From CAIMZW01 sp037133095 (lineage in GTDB: Bacteria > Actinomycetota > Actinomycetes > Nanopelagicales > Nanopelagicaceae), in the NCBI GenBank assembly GCA_037133095.1, contig JBAXOT010000026.1, forward strand, positions 1 to 25,393: a stretch of 25,393 nt of DNA, read 5' to 3'. The notes below the pieces were generated by a model. It saw only the letters and a program-made list of their open reading frames with translations, had not been told where the DNA came from and ran no database searches. Shown piece by piece: positions 1-6,465 of this stretch; the stretch's first letter is position 1, and every line of letters begins with the position of its first letter. Made by a program: the position numbers and the translations under genes.

Positions 1-54
1 AGCATCCGCCTTGTAAGCGGAAGGTCGTCAGTTCAATCCTGACGGGGGGCTCCA
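1..54 (+). tRNA. tRNA-Thr(TGT), 3' part only
   Basis: The window opens inside a tRNA. An anticodon stem (5-9 with 17-21) encloses a seven-base loop with anticodon TGT at 12-14, which reads the threonine codon ACA. A T-arm follows (27-31 with 39-43, loop TTCAATC). The acceptor 3' strand at 44-50 is six G and a C, then discriminator T and an encoded CCA at 52-54. The D-arm and 5' acceptor strand (expected GCCCCCC) lie outside the window. Confidence 0.9.
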
Positions 55-96
55 AGATAGCTCTCAAAGGTAAAAAATTTGCTGCGTACCAATGCT

Positions 97-152
97 ATTC
101 AGAGTTCAATTCAGAGTTCTATGCAGAGTTCTATTCAGAGTTCCATTTAGAG
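97..152. repeat. 12-bp tandem repeat, about 4.7 copies
   Basis: Units of the form ATTCAGAGTTCN start at 97, 109, 121 and 133, and a partial degenerate copy starts at 145. The register is exactly 12 bp with only single-base differences. The array sits between the tRNA and the first protein gene and ends at the ATG at 153, an upstream alternative start for that gene. It has no coding evidence of its own and could act as a spacer or leader element or simply be replication slippage. Confidence 0.9.
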
Positions 153-230
153 ATGAGTGATGGCTCGCGCCCGCAATTTTCCTACTATCGGGTCACTCTC
201 TACCCTAATGACGTTGAAAGTGAGGCGAGA

Positions 231-1661
231 ATGACAAATCTTACGAAGAGCTGGCCGACCATTATTCAAGGTGGAATGGGCGTGGGGCTCTCTAATTGGA
301 ATTTGGCGAAGGAAGTTTCCTTAACGGGAGAATTGGGTGTTGTTTCCGGCACCGCAGTAGATACGGTAATTGCTCGTCGACTTCAAAATGGCGACGAAGG
401 TGGCCACATCCGTCGGGCGCTTTCGCACTTCCCTTCCCAAGAGATCGCAGGTCGAATACTTACTCGATATTTCCGAGTCGAGCCTCGAAAAAAAGACGAG
501 ACCTACATGCTGGTTCCCAAGCCTTCGATCACTCCAAGCCGCGAGGCTTTGGAAATTGTGATCGTCAGCAATTTCGTGGAGGTGTGGTTAGCCAAAGAAG
601 GTCACCAGGGCGTCGTCGGCATTAATTATTTAGAAAAGATACAAATGGCCACCGCGCCCGCAGTCCTCGGTGCGATGTTGGCAGATGTTGATTACATCTT
701 GATGGGCGCAGGTATTCCGCGTGAAATTCCACGGTTGATTCGAGAGTTTGCGGCCGGCCAAGCGGGTTCGATTCATGTTGATGTTATTGGTGCCTCAGAA
801 CCTCATCTACTCACGGTCGACCCTCGAGAAATATTAGGAGCCGACCTGCCGACCCTTCGTGCGCCAAAATTTATCGCGATCGTCTCGACCGATATTTTGG
901 CTTCTTATCTGGCCAAGGACGAAGCTACTAAACCCGATGGCTTCGTAGTCGAAGGTCACCGAGCTGGCGGTCACAACGCCCCCCCTCGCGGAAAAATGAA
1001 TCTCAATGAATTGAACGAACCAATTTATGGTGATCGTGACGAACCAAACCTGGTGAAAATGGCGGCGCTGGGGATTCCATTCTGGCTCGCTGGTGCCTAC
1101 GGAAATCCTGAGATGGTTGCGTCCGCGATGGAACTCGGCGCCGAGGGGGTTCAAGTTGGAACTCTCTTCGCGTTGTGCAACGACTCGGGGCTTCGAGCCG
1201 ATATTCGCCATCAGCTCCTTCAGGAAATTGGACTCGATCACCTCAGGGTGTATACAGATCCCGCCGCTTCTCCAACCGGATTTCCAATAAAAGTTGCAGA
1301 GCTTGATGGAACTCTTTCAGATGGTGAAGTGAGTGAGAGTCGTTATGCGCTCTGCGATATGGGTTACCTACGAACACCATTCTTAAATCCCAATGGTCGA
1401 ATCGATTATCGCTGTGCAGGTGAACCCGCAGATATGTATATAAAGAAAGGTGGCAACGTCGAAGATCTTCATGGTCGCGAATGCCTCTGCAATGGTCTCA
1501 CCGCGAATATCGGTTTGGGCCAACACCGTCGAAGTGGTTATGACGAGCCTGCCATCGTGACACTGGGTTCAGATACCGAAGGCACCAAGATCATGTTGGA
1601 AAGTTTTCCGCAGGGATTTAGCGCTCGTGAGGCTGTCGAATGGTTAATGCGAAGTAAATAG
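231..1661 (+). CDS. nitronate monooxygenase-like FMN enzyme (2-nitropropane dioxygenase family)
   Basis: A TIM-barrel flavoprotein of the nitronate monooxygenase/2-nitropropane dioxygenase family. Such enzymes use FMN to oxidise nitronates to carbonyl compounds, and some relatives serve other flavin chemistry, so the substrate is open. The N-terminus carries the family start IIQGGMGVGLSNW. The His-Gly-rich segment EGHRAGGHNAPP matches the flavin and catalytic-His region, and LGAEGVQVGT matches the phosphate-binding C-terminal part of the barrel. At 476 aa it is longer than classical members (about 320-360 aa). The extra C-terminal part is Cys-containing (YRCAGEPADMY, GRECLCNGL), a form I associate with a larger actinobacterial subfamily. 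I chose ATG 231 because GAGG (222-225) precedes it by five bases. An in-frame ATG at 153 directly abuts the 12-bp repeat and would add 26 unremarkable residues. The gene appears monocistronic, with a terminator at 1683-1709. Confidence 0.85.
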   Translation: MTNLTKSWPTIIQGGMGVGLSNWNLAKEVSLTGELGVVSGTAVDTVIARRLQNGDEGGHIRRALSHFPSQEIAGRILTRYFRVEPRKKDETYMLVPKPSITPSREALEIVIVSNFVEVWLAKEGHQGVVGINYLEKIQMATAPAVLGAMLADVDYILMGAGIPREIPRLIREFAAGQAGSIHVDVIGASEPHLLTVDPREILGADLPTLRAPKFIAIVSTDILASYLAKDEATKPDGFVVEGHRAGGHNAPPRGKMNLNELNEPIYGDRDEPNLVKMAALGIPFWLAGAYGNPEMVASAMELGAEGVQVGTLFALCNDSGLRADIRHQLLQEIGLDHLRVYTDPAASPTGFPIKVAELDGTLSDGEVSESRYALCDMGYLRTPFLNPNGRIDYRCAGEPADMYIKKGGNVEDLHGRECLCNGLTANIGLGQHRRSGYDEPAIVTLGSDTEGTKIMLESFPQGFSAREAVEWLMRSK

Positions 1662-1682
1662 AATCTTCGACTTGTATATCAA

Positions 1683-1709
1683 GAATATTTGTTGAATATT
1701 CAAGTTTTT
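1683..1709 (+). terminator. Rho-independent terminator after the nitronate monooxygenase-like gene
   Basis: GAATATT (1683-1689) pairs with AATATTC (1695-1701) around a five-base loop, and CAAG plus five T (1705-1709) follow shortly after. A CTTG further upstream could extend the pairing. The stem is AT-rich, so the strength is uncertain. Confidence 0.55.
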
Positions 1710-1747
1710 ACTAGTGAAAGTAACATTTCACGGGCACACTATTGAAC

Positions 1748-2296
1748 ATGGAAAAATATTCACGAAGAGCCGTTGTTGCAGGAATAAGTGCCCTTTTGAC
1801 CTCCATCGGAAGTTCGCAGGCTTTCGGTGCGACAAAGCCAAAACCGATACCGAAAAAGAAAATCGTTAAACCAAAACCCAAGAGCACTCCGACACCGACG
1901 CCTTCAGCAAAGACAACTCCTTCGGCCAAGCCCTCTCCTTCTGCTACCGCTGCAACTTCGTCTTCGGCCGCAATACAGGTGAATAACAAACCTCTGCTTT
2001 TATCCGAATTGAAAATCGGAGACAGCGTCAATGCTCAATACATACACCCCACGAATAATTCAAAACACGAAATTGTGGTGCACCGTTCAAATGAGACTAC
2101 TACGGTTGCTTTCACCGCAATCTGCACCCATCAGGGTTGTACAGTCGATGCAAACGCCAAAAGTTTTGATTGCCCTTGCCACGGATCTTCTTATGACAGT
2201 TCCACGGGCGCAGTGCTCAATGGCCCGGCGACGCGCTCCCTAGCAGGTATTCCGGTTACCGAAAAAGATGGAGCGTTGTTTCTCACAATCTCATAG
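1748..2296 (+). CDS. Tat-exported Rieske [2Fe-2S] protein
   Basis: A small exported Rieske iron-sulphur protein (182 aa from ATG 1748; a TTG two codons upstream is also possible). The N-terminus SRRAVVAGISALL followed by a small-residue region looks like a twin-arginine signal, fitting export of a pre-folded Fe-S protein. Residues ~28-75 form a low-complexity Lys/Pro then Pro/Ser/Thr/Ala-rich linker. The Rieske fold follows with both ligand boxes: CTHQGC (C126, H128) and CPCHGS (C142, H145). The second Cys of each box (C131, C144) is also present; in bc-type Rieske proteins these form a disulphide that goes with high redox potential. The fold ends shortly after the second box, so this is a stand-alone electron-transfer protein and not a dioxygenase. 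No partner gene is adjacent and its redox partner cannot be told from the sequence. No clear Shine-Dalgarno is visible. Confidence 0.87.
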   Translation: MEKYSRRAVVAGISALLTSIGSSQAFGATKPKPIPKKKIVKPKPKSTPTPTPSAKTTPSAKPSPSATAATSSSAAIQVNNKPLLLSELKIGDSVNAQYIHPTNNSKHEIVVHRSNETTTVAFTAICTHQGCTVDANAKSFDCPCHGSSYDSSTGAVLNGPATRSLAGIPVTEKDGALFLTIS

Positions 2297-2306
2297 TCAC
2301 TACGAT
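2276..2306 (+). promoter_or_regulatory. putative promoter for leaderless EamA gene
   Basis: TACGAT at 2301-2306 is a fair -10 box whose last base lies seven bases before the GTG start at 2313, the geometry expected if transcription begins at the start codon. A weak -35 (TTGTTT, 2276-2281) is 19 bp upstream. No Shine-Dalgarno precedes the GTG, which supports a leaderless reading. Confidence 0.45.
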
Positions 2307-2312
2307 GTGTAA

Positions 2313-3236
2313 GTGCGAAGCAAACAGTCATTAACCTGGATCAGCCTTTGGACCGTCTACCTAATCTGGGGCAGCACATATTTTGCTATCGCGATTGCCA
2401 TCAAAACTATGCCATCGCTGCTTGGCATGGGAATTAGATTTCTCTCTGCTGGGCTTTTACTCGCCATCTTCATTGTTATTCGAACTGGATGGCGCACCTT
2501 TCACATTCCTCGGAAAGAGATCGCCACGGCGATGCTCATGGGCGCAGTTTTATTGGGGTTTGGAATAGGGAATGTCTCGCTTGCCGAACATTTTGTTCCC
2601 AGTGGAATTGTCGCTCTGATTATTTCCGCGATGCCTTTTTGGATTGCGATATTTCGTGCCTTAACAGGGGACCACCCGGCGCCATTGAGTTGGGTCGGTG
2701 TGATTGTGGGATTTATTGGAGTAGGAATTCTTCTCAAACCCGGACAAGTACACGCCGTTAATCCAATTTCGAGAGGTGGGTTATTTTTTTGGATGGCGAT
2801 GGTGCTCGTTGGCAACATTACTTGGGCATTCGGGACTTTCATCTCGCCAAAAGTTCCGCTCCCAAGAAACTCGCTGGTTTTAACCTCTTTTGAAATGTTA
2901 GGCGGTGGCCTCTCTCTCGCCATCGCTGCGGTTATTCATGGCGAAAAATTAAGCGCGCTCTCTCATGTTTCCTCGGGCAGCTGGTGGGCCTTGCTCTATC
3001 TAGTTTTGGTCGGGTCAATCGTGGCTTACAGCGCATACCTGTGGCTGGTGGCAAATGCACCAGTTTCATTGACCTCCACTTATGCCTATGTAAATCCAGT
3101 CATTGCAGTCTTTCTTGGGGGAGTATTCCTGCACGAGAAAATCAGTGCTTCGATCGTGTTGGGTGGGCTCGTTGTCATCGTAGGAGTCGTCCTTGTCGTC
3201 TCTGCCGAAAGTCAAAGCAAGGGCCGAAAAACCTAA
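2313..3236 (+). CDS. EamA-family (drug/metabolite transporter) permease
   Basis: A 307-aa inner-membrane protein of the drug/metabolite transporter superfamily. These proteins carry about ten helices built from two EamA repeats and usually export metabolites or amino acids. The first helix contains the family signature WGSTYFAI near residue 20. Hydrophobic segments recur regularly to the end, and the second repeat begins around residue 155 (FFWMAMVLVGNITWAFGTF). The C-terminal helix (IVLGGLVVIVGVVLVV) is followed by a short polar tail. The GTG start at 2313 lacks a ribosome site but has TACGAT correctly placed for a leaderless message. It lies 16 bp after the Rieske gene and 85 bp before the phosphonate cluster, whose product set does not obviously require it. 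The substrate is not identifiable. Confidence 0.85.
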   Translation: MRSKQSLTWISLWTVYLIWGSTYFAIAIAIKTMPSLLGMGIRFLSAGLLLAIFIVIRTGWRTFHIPRKEIATAMLMGAVLLGFGIGNVSLAEHFVPSGIVALIISAMPFWIAIFRALTGDHPAPLSWVGVIVGFIGVGILLKPGQVHAVNPISRGGLFFWMAMVLVGNITWAFGTFISPKVPLPRNSLVLTSFEMLGGGLSLAIAAVIHGEKLSALSHVSSGSWWALLYLVLVGSIVAYSAYLWLVANAPVSLTSTYAYVNPVIAVFLGGVFLHEKISASIVLGGLVVIVGVVLVVSAESQSKGRKT

Positions 3237-3242
3237 ATAAAT

Positions 3243-3259
3243 TCATCTAAAAATCATCT
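3243..3259. promoter_or_regulatory. 11-bp direct repeat upstream of the phosphonate-type operon
   Basis: TCATCT occurs at 3243-3248 and again at 3254-3259, a spacing of exactly 11 bp, about 75 bp before the first gene of the cluster. Response regulators of phosphate starvation (PhoB, PhoP) bind direct repeats with 11-bp spacing. The match to the actinobacterial GTTCACC unit is only partial, so the assignment is an inference from geometry and context. Confidence 0.3.
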
Positions 3260-3321
3260 TAAGATTGGGTGCACGTAAAGTGGGCATGTTCTGATAAACC
3301 TAATTAGTTGAGGGGTTTGAA

Positions 3322-4443
3322 GTGTCAAAAAAGGTAGTAGTAGTTGGTGGCGGAATTATCGGAACTATGCATGCTTTTTTGGCTTTGCAAGAGGGATATT
3401 CGGTTGTTCAATGTGAACGGGATGCAACTCCACTCTCCGCATCCATGCGAAATTTCGGATTGATTTGGGTAAGCGGTCGTGAAGTAGGTCCAGAGTTGGA
3501 GTTGGCGCTACGGGCTCGCGAAATTTGGGGAGATGTTGGCGTAAAAGTTCCGGCAACTGGTTTTCGAGCAAATGGATCTCTCACGATTGCTCGAAATTCG
3601 GCCGAAATGCAGGTTTTGGAAGAAGCCAATGCGATGCCAGATGCACAAGAGCGCGGCTTTTCACTTTTAACTCGAGAAGAGACCGTCGCCCTCGAGCCGG
3701 TACTTGCCGGAGATTTCATTGGGGCGCTTCGATGCGTCAATGACGCCGCCGCAGAACCAAAATTTTTACTGAGCGCGCTTCGTGAATATCTCCAAGCAAA
3801 TGAAAATTACCAATGGATGCCAAATTTCGAGGCGATGGATTTCACCCAGAACGAATCCGGGAATCATGTAACGGATGTCAAGGGAACCACGATCTCGGGT
3901 GACTTAGTTGTCTTCTGCCCTGGGGCGTTCCACAAGGGATTTCTTTCCACTTTTTTTGTTGATGCTCCGATTCGCCGGGTTCGGCTACAAATGGCTGCCA
4001 CTGTTGCGCTACCAGCCAAACTTGGCCATTCGGTGGCTGATGGCGATTCCCTCCGTTATTACCCGGCCTTTAAGGATCTTTCCTTGAGTGCCCTGCCGGC
4101 CCAAACGCAGGTTGCAGCCGAGAACTTCATGCAGTTATTACTGGTGCAGCGGCTCGATGGCACATTAACTATTGGTGACACCCATGAGTATGTCGAACCA
4201 TTTGGCCACGAAATCACAGAGGCGCCGTATGAACACCTGTCCAGCGTTATTTCGGCCATTTTTGGAAAGTCCGCCCCAGTAATTGCGCGCCGATGGGACG
4301 GCATTTACAGCCAAGCCACGGGGTCTGAACTCTATTTCCGCAAAACCATCGCTCCGGGAGCAGTTGTTGTGACCGGAGGCGGCGGACGAGGGAACACAAT
4401 TTCACCCGCAATCGCAGAGGAGACGATGATTCAATGGCGCTAA
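3322..4443 (+). CDS. FAD-dependent oxidoreductase, TIGR03364-like, putative aminophosphonate oxidase
   Basis: A 373-aa DAO-type flavoprotein. The N-terminal dinucleotide fold is clear (VVVVGGGIIG, residues 5-14) with an acidic residue closing the second strand (CERD). ASMRNFGLIW follows near residue 40. Near the C-terminus GGGGRGNTISPAIAEE fits the last FAD-contacting segment of the glycine/D-amino-acid oxidase fold. The sequence resembles the family modelled as TIGR03364, which is known to travel with phosphonatase-like hydrolases. Related enzymes have been shown to oxidise 2-aminoethylphosphonate or its N-methyl form to phosphonoacetaldehyde. Here it is immediately followed, with a 10-base overlap, by such a hydrolase, and no PhnW transaminase is present. 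It is therefore the likely first catabolic step. The GTG start is preceded by GAGGGG (3310-3315, spacing six). The exact amine substrate is an inference. Confidence 0.82.
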   Translation: MSKKVVVVGGGIIGTMHAFLALQEGYSVVQCERDATPLSASMRNFGLIWVSGREVGPELELALRAREIWGDVGVKVPATGFRANGSLTIARNSAEMQVLEEANAMPDAQERGFSLLTREETVALEPVLAGDFIGALRCVNDAAAEPKFLLSALREYLQANENYQWMPNFEAMDFTQNESGNHVTDVKGTTISGDLVVFCPGAFHKGFLSTFFVDAPIRRVRLQMAATVALPAKLGHSVADGDSLRYYPAFKDLSLSALPAQTQVAAENFMQLLLVQRLDGTLTIGDTHEYVEPFGHEITEAPYEHLSSVISAIFGKSAPVIARRWDGIYSQATGSELYFRKTIAPGAVVVTGGGGRGNTISPAIAEETMIQWR

Positions 4444-5123
4444 CGAAACTTGTGGTTTTTGATGTGGCCGGCACGACTGCAAAGGACGACGGACTTGTCG
4501 TAAAGGCGTTTCAGAATGCGATTACGAGCATGGGCATCTCACCTGATTCCAGCGAATTTGGGGAAATGACGGATTATGTCAATGCAACTATGGGCCAGCG
4601 CAAAATCGACGTCTTCACCCACCTCTTTGGTGGCGATGAAATCAAAGCTCATGAAGCCCACGATCGCTTTGTCGTTGCCTATATGGAATTGGTGGCCAAT
4701 GGTGAACTCGAGGAGTTTGAGGGCATCTCCGATTTTTTTCGTATATTGCGCTCGAAAGAAGTTGGAGTAGCCATCACGACTGGTTTTCCTCGGGAAATTC
4801 TTGACCTGATTTTGGCCAAATTAGGCTGGAACGAAGTAATCGACGTGTCTGTCGCGGCAAGTGAGGTCGCCAGCGGCCGGCCTGCCCCCGACATGATTCT
4901 CAAGAGTCTCGAGATTTTTAGTCAATTGACCTCATCGACAATCGGATTGGACCAAGTTATTGTTGTTGGCGATACCGAGTCAGATGTGGAAAGTGGAGTT
5001 CGAGCCGGAGTTTCCACCATTGTGGGGGTAACTTCGGGCGCACGTTCGCGAGATAGTTTGGAAGCGGCTGGGGCCACGCACGTTTTTGCTTATGCAACGA
5101 AGGTAATTGGACTCATCGCCTAG
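4434..5123 (+). CDS. phosphonatase-like HAD hydrolase (TIGR03351-like, PhnX relative)
   Basis: A 229-aa haloacid-dehalogenase-superfamily enzyme with the special features of phosphonatases. Motif I is FDVAGTT (nucleophile D10, Ala at the usual second Asp position). The cap contains MGQRKID, in which K57 lines up with the lysine that forms a Schiff base with phosphonoacetaldehyde in PhnX. Before the last motif the usual Lys is replaced by Arg (GRPAPDM), and motif III is VVGDTESDVESG. These traits define the phosphonatase-like family TIGR03351, expected to cleave the C-P bond of phosphonoacetaldehyde or a close analogue to give phosphate and an aldehyde. The start codon overlaps the oxidase stop by ten bases, and GGAG in the oxidase 3' end lies about 11 bases before it, so translation is probably coupled. 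The following gene is about 108 bp away and has its own control region. Confidence 0.87.
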   Translation: MALTKLVVFDVAGTTAKDDGLVVKAFQNAITSMGISPDSSEFGEMTDYVNATMGQRKIDVFTHLFGGDEIKAHEAHDRFVVAYMELVANGELEEFEGISDFFRILRSKEVGVAITTGFPREILDLILAKLGWNEVIDVSVAASEVASGRPAPDMILKSLEIFSQLTSSTIGLDQVIVVGDTESDVESGVRAGVSTIVGVTSGARSRDSLEAAGATHVFAYATKVIGLIA

Positions 5124-5137
5124 TTTTGGCGCCAAAA
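5124..5137. promoter_or_regulatory. perfect 14-bp palindrome before the binding-protein gene
   Basis: TTTTGGCGCCAAAA begins at the base after the hydrolase stop codon. It is a perfect palindrome without a loop region, so a dimeric repressor or activator operator is more natural than a terminator, though a 5-bp stem with a GCGC loop could form in RNA. It lies 30 bp upstream of the -10-like box at 5167. The cognate regulator is unknown. Confidence 0.45.
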
Positions 5138-5166
5138 GTTTACTTTCTGATAACCAAATAACTGCC

Positions 5167-5172
5167 TAAAAT
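5167..5172 (+). promoter_or_regulatory. putative -10 box of the binding-protein gene
   Basis: TAAAAT matches five of six bases of the bacterial -10 consensus and lies 58 bp before the ATG at 5231. No good -35 is seen at 16-18 bp, so an activator might be needed. It would give a separate, SD-containing transcript for the solute-binding protein. Confidence 0.4.
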
Positions 5173-5220
5173 CCCCTAACTCGCAAACTTTCACCTATTG
5201 GCTACACCTACATCTCTTCA

Positions 5221-5226
5221 AGGAGG
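5221..5226 (+). promoter_or_regulatory. strong Shine-Dalgarno of the binding-protein gene
   Basis: AGGAGG lies four bases before ATG 5231. It is one of the strongest ribosome sites in the window and decides the start over the TTG at 5198. It fits high production of a binding protein. Confidence 0.85.
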
Positions 5227-5230
5227 ATTT

Positions 5231-6430
5231 ATGCGTAAGCATTTTGCATTAGGAGCGGTTGCGGCAATGGTTGTTGCAATCCTTCCAGTAGCAGTTTCAT
5301 CAGCCTCGTTTGGTGCTGTCAAAGCATCTACCGCAACGAGCGTTAAAGATTTTGGCGGCATTGCCGGCCTCGTAACAGCATGTAAGAAAGAAGGAAAGCT
5401 CAACGTCATCACCCTTCCTCGTGACTGGGCGAACTACGGCGAGGCCATGGACCTTTTCTCCAAGGCATTCGGCGTAAAGATTTTCAACGATAATCCAGAT
5501 GGATCCTCTGCCTATGAAATCCAAACCATCAAGACTGCACCTGCTTCCAAGCAACCAGATGTTGTTGACGTTGGTGTCTCAGTTTTGGATGATGCTGTCG
5601 GCAATGACCTTTTTGCTGAGTATCGAGTTGCCACATGGAACTCAATCCCAAATAACTGGAAAGATACTTTGAATGCTAAGTACTACGGTGACTATGCCGG
5701 TCAGATTGCAATCATGTATGACACTTCTATTCCACTTGCTCCAAAGTCCATCAAGGATCTCTTGAAGCCAGAGTTCAAGGGCTTGGTTGCTATCTCAGGC
5801 GATCCAACCCAAGCACAACAAGCTTTGATGAGCGTTTTCGCTGCATCAGTTGCTAATGGTGGATCAACCAGCAATATCCAACCAGGTATTGATTTCTTCA
5901 AGCAGCTCAAGGCAAATGGAAACTTTGTTCCTGTTAATGGAAACACTGCAAACTTTGCTGCTGGTGCTTACAAGGTTGTTCTTAACTGGAACTTCAATGG
6001 TCCAGGAACCGTTGCCGCTGCAAAGCAGCTTGGCAAAGATGTCAAGTTCATTATTCCTTCTGATGCAGTTCTACAAGGAACCCCTTACATGCAGGCGATC
6101 AACAAGACCGCACCAAACCCTGCTTGTGCTCGTTTGTGGGAAGAATTCATGTACTCCCAGAACAAGGGCAAGATCACTTCTCAGCTGACTTCTGCTGACT
6201 TGAAGTTGCCTGGCGATAAGTTGTTCGCAGCAATTCTCGGCGGACAAAACATCTTCATCACCGGTGGCGCAACTCCTATCGAGTTCCCAGCCATGGTTGC
6301 AAAGAAGCTCAATGTTGCACCTCCAGCATCCATCACTTCCTACGCAGGAAAGATGGCAGCCGTTACACCTAGCCAAGATTCACAAGCAGCCGCTAAGAAG
6401 ATCCTCGTAGCAGCTTGGCCAAATCTCTAA
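5231..6430 (+). CDS. ABC transporter solute-binding protein, probably for a phosphonate
   Basis: A 399-aa periplasmic-type solute-binding protein of the extracellular family that serves iron, polyamine and 2-aminoethylphosphonate importers. The N-terminus MRKHFALGAVAAMVVAI plus a small-residue stretch is a Sec signal peptide. No lipobox Cys is present, which is unusual because actinobacterial binding proteins are normally lipoproteins. The family core is recognisable: LNVITLPRDWANYGEAM near the mature start, PDVVDVG, then the lobe-crossing segment GDYAGQIAIMYDTS with PKSIKDLLKPEFKG. It is the first gene of a binding-protein, permease, permease, ATPase set. Codon choice (frequent AAG, CCA, GCA) looks more like groEL than like the flanking genes, suggesting strong expression. 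Its context with oxidase and phosphonatase-like genes suggests an aminophosphonate ligand. A polyamine or ferric ligand cannot be excluded from sequence alone. Confidence 0.83.
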   Translation: MRKHFALGAVAAMVVAILPVAVSSASFGAVKASTATSVKDFGGIAGLVTACKKEGKLNVITLPRDWANYGEAMDLFSKAFGVKIFNDNPDGSSAYEIQTIKTAPASKQPDVVDVGVSVLDDAVGNDLFAEYRVATWNSIPNNWKDTLNAKYYGDYAGQIAIMYDTSIPLAPKSIKDLLKPEFKGLVAISGDPTQAQQALMSVFAASVANGGSTSNIQPGIDFFKQLKANGNFVPVNGNTANFAAGAYKVVLNWNFNGPGTVAAAKQLGKDVKFIIPSDAVLQGTPYMQAINKTAPNPACARLWEEFMYSQNKGKITSQLTSADLKLPGDKLFAAILGGQNIFITGGATPIEFPAMVAKKLNVAPPASITSYAGKMAAVTPSQDSQAAAKKILVAAWPNL

Positions 6431-6456
6431 ATAAGAGGGGTTCCTCTCCTATTTAG
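6427..6456 (+). terminator. intercistronic hairpin after the binding-protein gene
   Basis: CTAAATA (6427-6433) pairs with TATTTAG (6450-6456), and AGAGG (6434-6438) pairs with CCTCT (6443-6447) over a GGTT loop, with a two-base bulge. The stem includes the stop codon and is not followed by a T-run. Such hairpins after binding-protein genes commonly stabilise the upstream mRNA or reduce read-through into the permease genes. Confidence 0.6.
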
Positions 6457-6465
6457 AAGTTATCT

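Noticed and set aside
153..230. N-terminal extension of the nitronate monooxygenase-like gene from ATG 153
   Set aside because: No ribosome site fits ATG 153, and the 26 extra residues do not look like the family start. ATG 231 has GAGG at good spacing.
834..1241. Minus-strand open frame (135 codons) within the nitronate monooxygenase-like gene
   Set aside because: The plus-strand protein is continuous and conserved in this region; the reverse translation shows no domain.
5189..5195. TTTCACC as a Pho-box half-site before the binding-protein gene
   Set aside because: Six of seven bases match GTTCACC, but no second unit lies at 11 bp and it would be downstream of the likely transcript start.
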